A DNA stretch of 64,000 nucleotides from a virus: the IMG/VR virus record IMGVR_UViG_3300011113_000123, positions 93,581-157,580 of that record, one strand, 5' to 3'. The first letter of the stretch is position 1. Each line of letters begins with the position of its first letter. The notes under the pieces were generated by a model, which saw only the letters and a list, made by a program, of their open reading frames with translations, ran no database searches and was not told the DNA's origin. The translations under genes and the position numbers were made by a program. This document shows positions 38,030 to 45,614 of the stretch, piece after piece.

Positions 38030-38800
38030 ATGAAGACTGCAATCATAGACGAAGCATTTCTTGAAGCCGAAGCAAGTAAGTATTTGACGAGAAAAGAACG
38101 AAAACAAAAGAAGAGAGCAAAGGGAACAGGTTTCCGACAACCTGCGGTCCCCAGCTTGTGTCGTGTATCCCCTAAAACAAATGCGCAGCGCAAAGTCGTC
38201 GACGCATTTAATTCCGATAAGAATATCATCATGCACGGGTGCGCGGGAACTGGTAAGACGTTCCTTGCAGTATGGCTTTCAATGAACGCTGTTCTTGAAG
38301 GCGATGCACCTAAGCCTATCGTGATCCTACGCAGCGTTGTTCCTACACGCGACATTGGATTCCTACCAGGTTCAGTCAAGGACAAAGCTGCTGCATACGA
38401 AGCTCCGTATCAAGGAATCGTATCTGAGATCTGTGATAAGCCTTATGAGTGGCTGAAGACAAACGGATACGTTCAGTTTGATACGACTTCGTTCTTGCGT
38501 GGTCTAACGTTCCGCGATAACATCATTATCGTAGACGAGTGTCAGAATCTGTCCGATCACGAAATCCATACAGTGATGACTCGCGTTGGCGAAGGATGTC
38601 GTGTTATCTTCTGCGGTGACTTTACGCAGAAGGATTATACTCGTGAAGGATCTGGTATGAACAACCTGCTGACTGTCGCTGCTCAAATGAGATCATTCGA
38701 GGTAGTGAAGTTCAATAAGGAAGACGTTGTTCGTTCAGGCTTCGTTAAGGAGTACATCCTGACTAGAACTGATCTTGAGGAGCGCGGTCTTATTGCGTAA
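38030..38800 (+). CDS. phoH: PhoH-like ATPase
   Basis: A 256-aa P-loop ATPase. HGCAGTGKTFLA at residues 69-80 is Walker A, NIIIVDECQNLS Walker B, and IFCGDFTQ the downstream sensor; VILRSVVPTRDIGFLPG is typical of PhoH. Many T4-like phages carry phoH; RNA-helicase-like activity is suggested but its role in infection is unclear. ATG 38030 (CATCGGAGCAGCC) preferred over 37997. Confidence 0.85.
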   Translation: MKTAIIDEAFLEAEASKYLTRKERKQKKRAKGTGFRQPAVPSLCRVSPKTNAQRKVVDAFNSDKNIIMHGCAGTGKTFLAVWLSMNAVLEGDAPKPIVILRSVVPTRDIGFLPGSVKDKAAAYEAPYQGIVSEICDKPYEWLKTNGYVQFDTTSFLRGLTFRDNIIIVDECQNLSDHEIHTVMTRVGEGCRVIFCGDFTQKDYTREGSGMNNLLTVAAQMRSFEVVKFNKEDVVRSGFVKEYILTRTDLEERGLIA

Positions 38801-38811
38801 TATATAATAAT

Positions 38812-39507
38812 ATGAAATTTGATCATGATCCCTACATTGACTTGCCTAGAGCCCGTCAAATCAATACTCCATCGGGGCGTCGCTATCAGACCCCCGATGG
38901 TAACGTATATCCTTCCATCACTACAGTCTTAGGTGATCAGCCCGAGAAGAAGAAAGCGATTGCCGAGTGGCGTGCTCGCGTTGGTGGAGCAGAAGCGAAC
39001 AAGATCAGCTCGCAGGCTGCTCGTCGTGGTACCGATCTTCATAACCTCATGGAAAAGTATATTCTAGGAGACGAGATTGATGCAAAGAAAATCATGCCCT
39101 CGACACTCGCACGTTTTCGTCCTGTTCAGAAATGTCTGGATGAAAATCTGCAACTTGTATATGCGTCTGAAACGCCGATGTTCTCAGACATCCTCCGCAT
39201 CGCAGGAACGGCAGACTTAATCTGTGAATGGAATGGCGAAGTAACAGTGGTTGACTTCAAGACAGCCACGAAGATGAAAACGCCAGAGATGATCACAGAC
39301 TACTTCATACAGGCTACAGCCTACTCAATCATGTTCGAAGAGCATACTGGCCTCGAGTGTCATCACTTTGCCATTCTCATGATATCTGACGAAGGCGAGT
39401 TCCAAGTATTCTCTGGCAAACGCAACGACTATGTTCGCCAACTGATTCGCGTAAGAGATCAGTATGAGTGGAGGAAAAGTCTTGACAACCGACGCCAGAC
39501 CGCGTAA
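38812..39507 (+). CDS. PD-(D/E)XK exonuclease (Cas4/MGME1-like)
   Basis: A 231-aa nuclease. YPSITTVLG and RGTDLHNLMEKY are the N-terminal helix blocks, RIAGTADLICEW gives the catalytic Asp, and TVVDFKTATKMK the D-x-K motif; YFIQATAYSIMF is the QxxxY motif. This is the RecB-like fold of phage exonucleases related to MGME1/Cas4. It likely acts in recombination or DNA degradation. The tmRNA promoter overlaps its 3' end. Confidence 0.75.
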   Translation: MKFDHDPYIDLPRARQINTPSGRRYQTPDGNVYPSITTVLGDQPEKKKAIAEWRARVGGAEANKISSQAARRGTDLHNLMEKYILGDEIDAKKIMPSTLARFRPVQKCLDENLQLVYASETPMFSDILRIAGTADLICEWNGEVTVVDFKTATKMKTPEMITDYFIQATAYSIMFEEHTGLECHHFAILMISDEGEFQVFSGKRNDYVRQLIRVRDQYEWRKSLDNRRQTA

Positions 39508-39510
39508 TAT
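39482..39510 (+). promoter_or_regulatory. Sigma-70-type promoter of the split tmRNA
   Basis: TTGACA, 17 bases, TAATAT, ending ~10 bases before the acceptor piece. Confidence 0.75.
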
Positions 39511-39517
39511 ATACTAA

Positions 39518-39585
39518 TGCTGAGGTCGTTGAGGCGTAAGAAATAAGCGGTTCGGACGCGGGGGCAGTACCCGCCGCCTCCACCA
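39518..39585 (+). ncRNA. ssrA: tmRNA acceptor piece (permuted, two-piece tmRNA)
   Basis: The 3' tRNA-like end of tmRNA, encoded first. GGTTCGGACGCGGG precedes a T-stem GCGGG/CCCGC, then CGCCTCC (39575-39581), A, CCA. CGCCTCC pairs with GGGGGCG at the start of the coding piece (40075-40081), rebuilding the acceptor stem of an alanine-type tmRNA. The T-loop reads GGCAGTA, not the usual TTC-type loop. The 5' boundary is estimated from the promoter. Confidence 0.8.
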
Positions 39586-39611
39586 TAAAGACTTCTCTAA
39601 CTATCCTATTT

Positions 39612-39619
39612 TATAAATA
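39612..39619 (+). promoter_or_regulatory. T4-like late promoter
   Basis: Exact TATAAATA, 20 bases before the HNH ribosome-binding site. Confidence 0.6.
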
Positions 39620-39638
39620 GGTTCGAAGGAGAAATAAA

Positions 39639-40073
39639 ATGAAACATTTACACCATATCATTCCTAAACATATGGGTGGGACTGATGAACCAGAAAATCT
39701 TATAGAACTGACTGTTGAAGAACATGCAGAAGTCCATAAGAAACTCTGGGAACAATATGGAAGATGGGAAGACAAATTAGCTTGGCAAGGTTTGGCTGGT
39801 TTGATTGGTAAAGAAGAACTAATCAAACAAATGCTAATTGAATCTGCTAAGAAAGGTAATGCTTCTAGACCTACAAATAAGGGAAAGAAGTATAACTGGA
39901 AAAAGTCTCCCAAACCAGTAGGAACTGGAGGAACTAGATGGTTTCATAATCCAGAAAATCCTACTGAAAAGAAATGTTTCAGAGCAGATCAGTCACCTCC
40001 TGATGGTTGGGTGAAAGGTCAAGGAAGAAAAGCAGTTAATCCTGGCTTAAACTTCCATAAGAAGTCTTTATGA
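39639..40073 (+). CDS. HNH endonuclease inside the tmRNA spacer
   Basis: A 144-aa HNH protein. HLHHIIPKHMGGTDEPENLI gives the HH pair and Asn, and TVEEHAEVHKKLWEQYGRW the final His. The C-terminal part (GTRWFHNPENPTEKKCFRAD, WVKGQGRK) resembles target-recognition modules of phage homing endonucleases. Strong ribosome-binding site GAAGGAG. Codons are much more AT-rich than in neighbours (AGA, TCT, AAA, CTA/TTA), suggesting a recent mobile gene. Its TGA lies one base before the tmRNA coding piece. Probably a homing endonuclease that targets uninterrupted ssrA genes. Confidence 0.8.
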   Translation: MKHLHHIIPKHMGGTDEPENLIELTVEEHAEVHKKLWEQYGRWEDKLAWQGLAGLIGKEELIKQMLIESAKKGNASRPTNKGKKYNWKKSPKPVGTGGTRWFHNPENPTEKKCFRADQSPPDGWVKGQGRKAVNPGLNFHKKSL

Positions 40074-40074
40074 T

Positions 40075-40240
40075 GGGGGCGAAATTTTAGGATCGACGGG
40101 CGTAGTAAAGTTGCGAAGAGATCGAAAGCAAATCGTAAGTGCAGCGAATGACAATGCACCTCGTTTCGCTCTAGCAGCGTAACATGCGTTCGGGGAGTAC
40201 GTGGAAACAGAAACTCCCCACTCACAATTCACAATGAGGT
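40075..40240 (+). ncRNA. ssrA: tmRNA coding piece, tag ANDNAPRFALAA
   Basis: GGGGGCG is the 5' half of the acceptor stem and GGATCGACGGG the conserved D-loop-like block. The tag frame at 40144-40182 reads ANDNAPRFALAA and stop; if resume occurs at the GCA one codon earlier the tag is AANDNAPRFALAA. A hairpin (GGGGAGT/ACTCCCC, 40192-40219) follows, as in alphaproteobacterial tmRNA. The ANDN start and the ALAA end are typical of alphaproteobacteria. The 3' boundary is approximate. Confidence 0.85.
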
Positions 40241-40245
40241 AAATC

Positions 40246-40479
40246 ATGTCTGATGATAATGACAAGCGCCTTCGTTACGATGTTCTCTTGACTGCTATTG
40301 GTATGGTCGATACGAACTACTTCCAGCTCAAAGACTCTGGTGGTAAGAATGTTCCTGTTCCTTCGACCCATGACTATATCGAAAAGGCTCAGGAGCTTTT
40401 GAAGTTCGTCGAAGGCGATGGGCTTTCTACTGCTACTAGGCAGTTGCTAAACGAGACAGACACGACTGTTGGTTGTTGA
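40246..40479 (+). CDS. Small acidic hypothetical protein (77 aa)
   Basis: A 77-aa protein (MSDDNDKRLRYDVLLTAIGM...) starting right after the tmRNA coding piece with ATGAGGTAAATC. It stops directly before tRNA-Gln. Unknown family. Confidence 0.55.
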   Translation: MSDDNDKRLRYDVLLTAIGMVDTNYFQLKDSGGKNVPVPSTHDYIEKAQELLKFVEGDGLSTATRQLLNETDTTVGC

Positions 40480-40555
40480 TCGGGGTTAGTTCAATTGGTA
40501 GAACTACGGACTTTGAATCCGTGTGTTGGTGGTTCGAACCCATCACCCCGAACCA
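40480..40555 (+). tRNA. tRNA-Gln(TTG)
   Basis: Acceptor TCGGGGT/ACCCCGA, anticodon stem ACGGA/TCCGT around CTTTGAA (TTG), encoded CCA. The only tRNA gene outside the 6-14 kb array. Confidence 0.92.
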
Positions 40556-40570
40556 TTCCTGGAGATTGTT

Positions 40571-41242
40571 ATGAAAGTGTTCATTGGTCCTTACAAGAAT
40601 TGGATTGGTCCTTATCAGATTGCAGATAAGATCTTTTTCTGGGTAGACAGAAAGTCTATCTTTGAAGACGAAGATCCTTACATGCAACGATGGGACTATC
40701 GTGCGGCTGACAAGCTCGGCGACTGGCTCTCTGATAGCTGGGTCAAAAACTTCTGTAACTGGATTCATGAAAAGCGTGGCGACCAAAAGATCAGCGTTCG
40801 TATTGATCGTCATGACACGTGGAATATGAACAACACGCTCGCTGCTATCGTTCATCCTATGCTCATTCAGCTGAAGAACACTAAGCACGGCGGTCCTAAC
40901 GTTGATGACGAGGACGTGCCTGAGCATCTTCGCAGCACTAATGCACCTAAGAAAGAACACGAGTGGGATACTGACGAGTTTTGGTTTGATCGTTGGGATT
41001 GGGTTCTCGACGAAATGATCTGGACGTTCGAGCAGTACGCTGATCCCAACGCTGAAGAAAAGTTCTATTCTGGAACCGTTGACATCAAGTACGAAAAGGA
41101 TGAAGAGTCTGGGCTCAATAAAATGGTGTCTGGACCTAAAGATACTTTCAAAGTTGATCGCGAAGGTATGAGGGCTTGGTCAGAACGTATGGATAACGGA
41201 ACTCGCCTCTTCGGTAAGTATTACAAGAATCTGTGGGACTGA
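40571..41242 (+). CDS. Conserved T4-like phage protein
   Basis: A 223-aa protein (MKVFIGPYKNWIGPYQIADK...). The blocks DTWNMNNTLAAIVHPMLIQLK, WDTDEFWFDRWDWVLDEMIW and the late GMRAWSERMDNGTRLFGKYY are shared with T4-like cyanophage hypothetical proteins. No function known. CTGGAGATTGTT precedes the ATG. Confidence 0.6.
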   Translation: MKVFIGPYKNWIGPYQIADKIFFWVDRKSIFEDEDPYMQRWDYRAADKLGDWLSDSWVKNFCNWIHEKRGDQKISVRIDRHDTWNMNNTLAAIVHPMLIQLKNTKHGGPNVDDEDVPEHLRSTNAPKKEHEWDTDEFWFDRWDWVLDEMIWTFEQYADPNAEEKFYSGTVDIKYEKDEESGLNKMVSGPKDTFKVDREGMRAWSERMDNGTRLFGKYYKNLWD

Positions 41243-41243
41243 T

Positions 41244-42071
41244 ATGAGCTTCTATGAAAACTGTGGGAACGATAAGCCCCTAAGCATTATCGCTGGTCCT
41301 TGTGTATTCGAGTCCAAGGATCACGCAGTTGAAACTGCAACTGCGCTCAAAGAAATGTGTTACATTGTCGGAGAACAGTTCGACACACAAGTCAACTTCA
41401 TCTATAAGACCTCTTTCGATAAAGCGAATCGAAGCTCTGCGGATAGTTACAGAAGTGCAGGTTTCGACGAAGCGTTTTACGGAATGGAGGCCGTCCGTGC
41501 ACGGGGCATCGAAGTCCTCACGGACGTTCACGACGCGTGGCATTGCGAACAAGTGCAGGCTGATATCATTCAGATTCCTGCGTTCTTATGCCGCCAGACT
41601 GACCTTATCCGCGCAGCAGCAGAAAGTGGTAAGCCTGTTAACGTGAAGAAGGGTCAGTTCCTCTCGCCGCATGAGATGAAGAACGTAGCAGAGAAGCTGC
41701 GTAAGTTTGGCTGCACTCAGTACATGTTCACTGAGCGTGGCACGACGTTTGGCTACAACAACCTTGTCGTCGATATGCGCTCACTGGAAATCATGAAGCA
41801 ATACACCAACGCTGTCGTGATGGATTGCACTCACGCGGTTCAGCTTCCTGGTGGTAATGGCACAAGCTCAGGCGGGCAACGTCAGTTCGTTCCGCTTATG
41901 GCTCGCGCTGCTGTTGCTGTTGGCGTAGCTGCTTTGTTCATGGAAGTTCATAACGATCCAGACAACGCGCCAAGCGACGGTCCAAACATGATTCGTCTTG
42001 ACAACTTCGAGAAAATCCTATATGATTTAGTAGAGTTGGATTATATATCCAAGCGGAGCTTGAGGCGATGA
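41244..42071 (+). CDS. kdsA: 3-deoxy-8-phosphooctulonate (KDO-8-P) synthase
   Basis: A 275-aa protein of normal KdsA length. LSIIAGPCVFESKDHAVETA, VNFIYKTSFDKANRSS, GIEVLTDVHD, ADIIQIPAFLCRQTDL, NVKKGQFLSPHEM and VMDCTHAVQLPG are the successive phosphoenolpyruvate- and arabinose-5-phosphate-binding strands of the TIM barrel; FMEVHNDPDNAPSDGPNM closes the site. It condenses PEP with arabinose-5-P to make KDO-8-P, the first committed step of KDO synthesis for LPS. Together with LpxH- and KpsS-like genes it indicates remodelling of the host surface. Confidence 0.9.
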   Translation: MSFYENCGNDKPLSIIAGPCVFESKDHAVETATALKEMCYIVGEQFDTQVNFIYKTSFDKANRSSADSYRSAGFDEAFYGMEAVRARGIEVLTDVHDAWHCEQVQADIIQIPAFLCRQTDLIRAAAESGKPVNVKKGQFLSPHEMKNVAEKLRKFGCTQYMFTERGTTFGYNNLVVDMRSLEIMKQYTNAVVMDCTHAVQLPGGNGTSSGGQRQFVPLMARAAVAVGVAALFMEVHNDPDNAPSDGPNMIRLDNFEKILYDLVELDYISKRSLRR

Positions 42072-42250
42072 TCTACGTTCTTATTGTTGTTACATACTTT
42101 GCTGGCAATGGTGGAAATGGTCAAAACGTTACTTTCCAAGAGTTCAACACATATGATGCGTGTATGTATGCGCTCAGGTTCATTGAAGAAAAGAAGCACG
42201 GAAGAAACATTTGGGATCAGTATAAGCTGGCTTGCGTAGCGAAAGGTTAA
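42068..42250 (+). CDS. Small secreted or membrane protein (60 aa)
   Basis: A 60-aa protein with a hydrophobic N-terminus (MIYVLIVVTYFAG) that may be a signal peptide, and two cysteines in TYDACMYALRFIEE and KLACVAKG. Four-base overlap with kdsA. Unknown function. Confidence 0.5.
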   Translation: MIYVLIVVTYFAGNGGNGQNVTFQEFNTYDACMYALRFIEEKKHGRNIWDQYKLACVAKG

Positions 42251-42252
42251 TC

Positions 42253-42822
42253 ATGGCTGTTATTAATGGTAAGGTGTGGGGCGATACGACCGTCCTTATT
42301 CAAACTCCAGTTTCAGAATTGCATAAGATCAATGCTAAGGCTGGGTTCAGATGCTCGGAGCATAAACATGCACACAAATGGAACGGATTCTACGTCATCT
42401 CAGGAGTGCTGGAAATCCATGTACGAAAGAATGACTACGCCCTCACTGATGTTACTACTCTCAGAGCAGGTGACTTTACCACTGTGCGCCCTGGTGAGTA
42501 TCATTGGTTCTACTGCACTGAAGATTGTGTCGCACTAGAATTGTATTACCCTGAGCTGTTGTCTGAAGACATTCAGCGTCGAGATCATGGTGGACCTGTA
42601 TACGATTTGCAAGATGTTGTTGATACCATTGAAGCAGAAATGGAACAAGACATTGCTGATCTTGTTGCAGGAGCAGGAACAGCTCGTCGATTTTCAGGAA
42701 CGGCTGGCGCGTCGCCGTGCGTGAAGATCTGTAAGGTTGATGATAGTGGTACTCGTTGCGTTGGCTGCGGGCGCACGCTCGATGAGATCCGTGACTATGG
42801 TTTGAAAGGAACATCTAAGTGA
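42253..42822 (+). CDS. Cupin domain fused to DUF1289 Cys-rich domain
   Basis: A 189-aa protein. Residues ~10-110 form a cupin barrel (CSEHKHAHKWNGFYVISGVL, then LRAGDFTTVRPGEYHWFY), with His residues for a metal. The C-terminal SPCVKICKVDDSGTRCVGCG plus RTLDEI matches DUF1289, a small four-Cys domain common in proteobacteria. The fusion is unusual. A sugar isomerase- or sensor-like role is possible; substrate unknown. It follows kdsA, so a link with sugar chemistry is conceivable. Confidence 0.65.
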   Translation: MAVINGKVWGDTTVLIQTPVSELHKINAKAGFRCSEHKHAHKWNGFYVISGVLEIHVRKNDYALTDVTTLRAGDFTTVRPGEYHWFYCTEDCVALELYYPELLSEDIQRRDHGGPVYDLQDVVDTIEAEMEQDIADLVAGAGTARRFSGTAGASPCVKICKVDDSGTRCVGCGRTLDEIRDYGLKGTSK

Positions 42823-43052
42823 CAGAAGTCGCAAGCATCATGAGCTCTAATACGTTTGTTGCTATGGTTGAGCAACGCATCACTCAGAAGGGAATGAGTT
42901 ACCTAGAAGCGATCACTGATGTTTGCGAAAAGACTGGGCTTGAGTTCGAGAACGTTTCCAAGCTCATGACTCCATCTATGCGAAAGCTGTTGCAGGCTGA
43001 AGCTATGTCACTCAACATGATTAAGCGCACTGGCTCGAGGTTGCCGATATGA
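42819..43052 (+). CDS. 33: Late transcription coactivator gp33-like
   Basis: A 77-aa protein. GMSYLEAITDVCEKTGLEFENVSKLM and MRKLLQAEAMSLNMIKRTGSRLP follow the pattern of the short gp33 proteins of T4-like cyanophages. gp33 bridges the sliding clamp and host RNA polymerase and activates late genes from TATAAATA promoters. Two exact TATAAATA sites in this window support such a system. Confidence 0.65.
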   Translation: MTEVASIMSSNTFVAMVEQRITQKGMSYLEAITDVCEKTGLEFENVSKLMTPSMRKLLQAEAMSLNMIKRTGSRLPI

Positions 43053-43975
43053 GCATCGATCGACTGATCACTAGAGTTCAACAAGAGTTTCCTGATATAT
43101 TCGTTGAATATGATTTTACGATAGACGCGTTGCTTATAGGCAAACGTCATCATGACGGATCTGTTGATCGAGTGCGAATCGATAGACATACATTACTCAA
43201 TTATGTAGCAGATCCCATAGATGTCATAAGACATCATGTCTATGCTTGGACGAGCAGCACTACGACTTTGCCGCAGCGTGTCCGTCAAGGTGCAGTAGGT
43301 TCTTCTGTGCCTCTTCCATACATTCCCTCAATACCCGCATTCGATCCTTTCGAAGAAAAACCAAACATGAACGAAGTTGCGTCTCAAAACAAATTGTTTA
43401 CGCCTTCAGACATCATCCGTATCAATGATGTGAAGGCTAGAGTTAAGCAACATATGGAAACATATTTCAGTTTGATTAGGAACAGGTTCGTAGCACAGAA
43501 GTATGTTGTTGCTGGTGGTTGTTTCGCTTCGTTGTTTCATAACGAAGATCCTAGAGACTACGACTTCTTCCTACTCAAGTCTGCCGCGAACTCCGAAATA
43601 ATTGAACAACTCAAGATCGATCTCGAAAAGAATTCGACGACGGATTATGGTACATCATATCGTATTGGTGATGTAACATATCTGAAGAACGACAAGATCA
43701 CTGATACTATCATGCTCGATAGATCTAAAGTTCAGCTCATCAACACACAGTATAACACTCGCGAAGAACTTGTTAAGCACTTTGACTTCAAGCACTGCTG
43801 TGTGTCGTACGACTTCTCCACAGATAAGCTGTACATCACGCGAGAAACGTATGAAGCGATCATGAATAAGAAACTTATTCCAAACGATCCTAAGAAACCA
43901 CCAGCTCACTGGAGATACGATAAGTTCTTTGCTAAGGGTTGGAAGGGTGAAATTTTTTTTGAAGAAGTAGCCTAA
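43049..43975 (+). CDS. Nucleotidyltransferase-fold protein
   Basis: A 308-aa protein. KYVVAGGCFASLFHNEDPRD then YDFFLL is a pol-beta-type nucleotidyltransferase helical turn and metal motif (G-G...D-x-D), and FDFKHCCVSYDFSTDKLYITRE is a block seen in phage homologues. The N-terminal 120 residues are not recognised. Could add nucleotides to RNA or another substrate; function in T4-like phages is unknown to me. Confidence 0.55.
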   Translation: MSIDRLITRVQQEFPDIFVEYDFTIDALLIGKRHHDGSVDRVRIDRHTLLNYVADPIDVIRHHVYAWTSSTTTLPQRVRQGAVGSSVPLPYIPSIPAFDPFEEKPNMNEVASQNKLFTPSDIIRINDVKARVKQHMETYFSLIRNRFVAQKYVVAGGCFASLFHNEDPRDYDFFLLKSAANSEIIEQLKIDLEKNSTTDYGTSYRIGDVTYLKNDKITDTIMLDRSKVQLINTQYNTREELVKHFDFKHCCVSYDFSTDKLYITRETYEAIMNKKLIPNDPKKPPAHWRYDKFFAKGWKGEIFFEEVA

Positions 43976-44568
43976 TGGAAGGCATGAAAGCGTACAGTCG
44001 CTATCAGGCACTCAAACTGCATTTCACTAGCGACTATGACTTCGTGAAGTATGGCGGCAAGATCCGCACTATCTCACAGGAAACGTTCCTCAAGCGAAAG
44101 GATCAATATCTCTTTCGTAAGCTGGAACGCAAATATAGCGACGATGAACTAACCAACTTCTTCGTTGCTAACTTCGTATCTAAGGCTGGCGTTCGTTGGG
44201 TCGGTGAAATGAACGGACCTGAGTCTGAAAAGGTATATCTTAATTGGCTCAAGCGAATGGAAGCCTTTTCATACTTTCTCAAGCAAGAACTTCAATACAT
44301 CGAAGACAACGTAGATAAGCCGCGTATGGTTCTTGCGACTAATGGTGAACATCCGCCACTGCTCAAGTTGTATCTTGGAGGAAAAGTTTCTGCTGAGACG
44401 ATCATTTCATTTGACAAAGTGATCGATACCTTAGATACTTGGAATAGAATCATTACTGACACTATCGTTTGGCCTGAGGTGTACAGGCAGCTCAGCAAGT
44501 ACAAGCCATTCGTTCCTGTCGATAAAGATTCTATCAAAAAAGTAATGCGTGATGTATTTGCGTCTTGA
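43975..44568 (+). CDS. 59: Helicase loader gp59-like
   Basis: A 197-aa protein. The order AYSRYQALKLHFTSDYDFVKYGG, FVANFVSKAGVRWVGEM and QELQYIEDN, LLKLYLGGKVSAETIISFDKV matches T4 gp59 and its relatives, which load the gp41 helicase at forks. It lies directly before gp32, as in T4. Its TGA stop lies inside the -35 box of the gp32 promoter. Confidence 0.85.
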   Translation: MEGMKAYSRYQALKLHFTSDYDFVKYGGKIRTISQETFLKRKDQYLFRKLERKYSDDELTNFFVANFVSKAGVRWVGEMNGPESEKVYLNWLKRMEAFSYFLKQELQYIEDNVDKPRMVLATNGEHPPLLKLYLGGKVSAETIISFDKVIDTLDTWNRIITDTIVWPEVYRQLSKYKPFVPVDKDSIKKVMRDVFAS

Positions 44569-44594
44569 CAGCACGCTATATACTACTATATGAT
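44565..44594 (+). promoter_or_regulatory. Promoter of gp32
   Basis: TTGACA, 18 bases, TATGAT. Confidence 0.6.
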
Positions 44595-44642
44595 GATTAA
44601 GTGGATAAGACGTAACACAACGTACATACAACGGAGACATAC

Positions 44643-45554
44643 ATGAACGAATCATTTTCTGCCCTCAAGCGTCAGCGCACTTCTTCGCTGGAGCGTCTCA
44701 CCAAGGAAATCAATAAGCTCGCTAACAAGGAAACGGCTTCTAATGAAGACGATCGTTATTGGCAGCCAGAGGTCGATAAGGCTGGTAACGGATATGCTAT
44801 TATCCGCTTCCTTCCTGCGCCTATGAACGAAGAACTTCCTTGGGTTCGCATCTGGAATCATGGGTTCCAGGGTCCAGGTGGATGGTATATCGAAAACTCG
44901 TTGACGACTCTTGGTCAGCAAGATCCTGTTTCAGAAATGAACTCTAAGCTCTGGAACTCTGGTAACGACAAGGATAAGGAAATCGTTCGCGCGCGCAAGC
45001 GTCGTCTGACGTATATCGCTAACATCTACGTTGTCAAGGATCCTGCTCATCCTGAGAACGAGGGTAAAGTATTCCTCTACAAGTTTGGTAAGAAGATCTT
45101 CGACAAGATCAACGAGAAGATGAATCCTCAGTTCGAGGATGAGAAGCCCACTAATCCATTCGATCTTTGGGCTGGTGCAAACTTCAAGTTGAAAATTCGT
45201 AAGGTCGAAGGTTATCGCAACTACGATAAGAGCGAGTTCGAAGAGCCAGCTCCGCTGTCTGATGATGACGATAACATGGAAGCTATCTGGAAGTCTCAGT
45301 ACTCGCTCGCTGAGCTCATTGCGCCAGATAAGTTCAAGAGCTACGATGATCTGAAGAAGCGTCTCGATAAGGTTCTCGCTGAGCCTACTGCTCGTAAGAG
45401 CAACGAGGATGATGACGTCCCTTTTGATCGTCCAGCTGCGCGCCCTGCTGCTGCGCCTGCTGTTGGTAAGACAGCCGCAGCTCCGAAGAAGCCAGCCATC
45501 GATGAAGATGACGACTTGGATTTCTTCAACAAACTTGCTGAGGATGATGAATAA
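44643..45554 (+). CDS. 32: Single-stranded DNA-binding protein gp32-like
   Basis: A 303-aa protein with the T4 gp32 plan: basic N-terminal LKRQRTSSLERLTKEINKL for cooperative binding, the OB-fold core (GNGYAIIRFLPAPMNEELPW, RRLTYIANIYVVKDPAHPEN, GKVFLYKFGKKIFDKINEKM), and an acidic C-terminal tail (IDEDDDLDFFNKLAEDDE) for partner binding. The Cys residues that hold zinc in T4 gp32 are absent. GGAGACATAC precedes the ATG. A strong terminator follows. Confidence 0.9.
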   Translation: MNESFSALKRQRTSSLERLTKEINKLANKETASNEDDRYWQPEVDKAGNGYAIIRFLPAPMNEELPWVRIWNHGFQGPGGWYIENSLTTLGQQDPVSEMNSKLWNSGNDKDKEIVRARKRRLTYIANIYVVKDPAHPENEGKVFLYKFGKKIFDKINEKMNPQFEDEKPTNPFDLWAGANFKLKIRKVEGYRNYDKSEFEEPAPLSDDDDNMEAIWKSQYSLAELIAPDKFKSYDDLKKRLDKVLAEPTARKSNEDDDVPFDRPAARPAAAPAVGKTAAAPKKPAIDEDDDLDFFNKLAEDDE

Positions 45555-45588
45555 TCACAGGGCTTATTCCTTTCACCTGTGATATCCT

Positions 45589-45614
45589 GGGGGAGCTTCG
45601 GCTCCCCCTTTTTT
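45589..45614 (+). terminator. Intrinsic terminator after gp32
   Basis: GGGGGAGC, TTCG, GCTCCCCC, TTTTTT. An extra hairpin (ATCACAGG/CCTGTGAT) lies just upstream. It separates the plus-strand replication genes from the minus-strand virion genes. Confidence 0.93.

Larger units (their letters stand above)
39586..40074 (+). other. tmRNA intervening sequence occupied by an HNH gene
   Basis: In permuted tmRNA genes this internal spacer is removed from the precursor. Here it is 489 bases and holds a late-type promoter and a complete HNH endonuclease gene. Confidence 0.7.
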
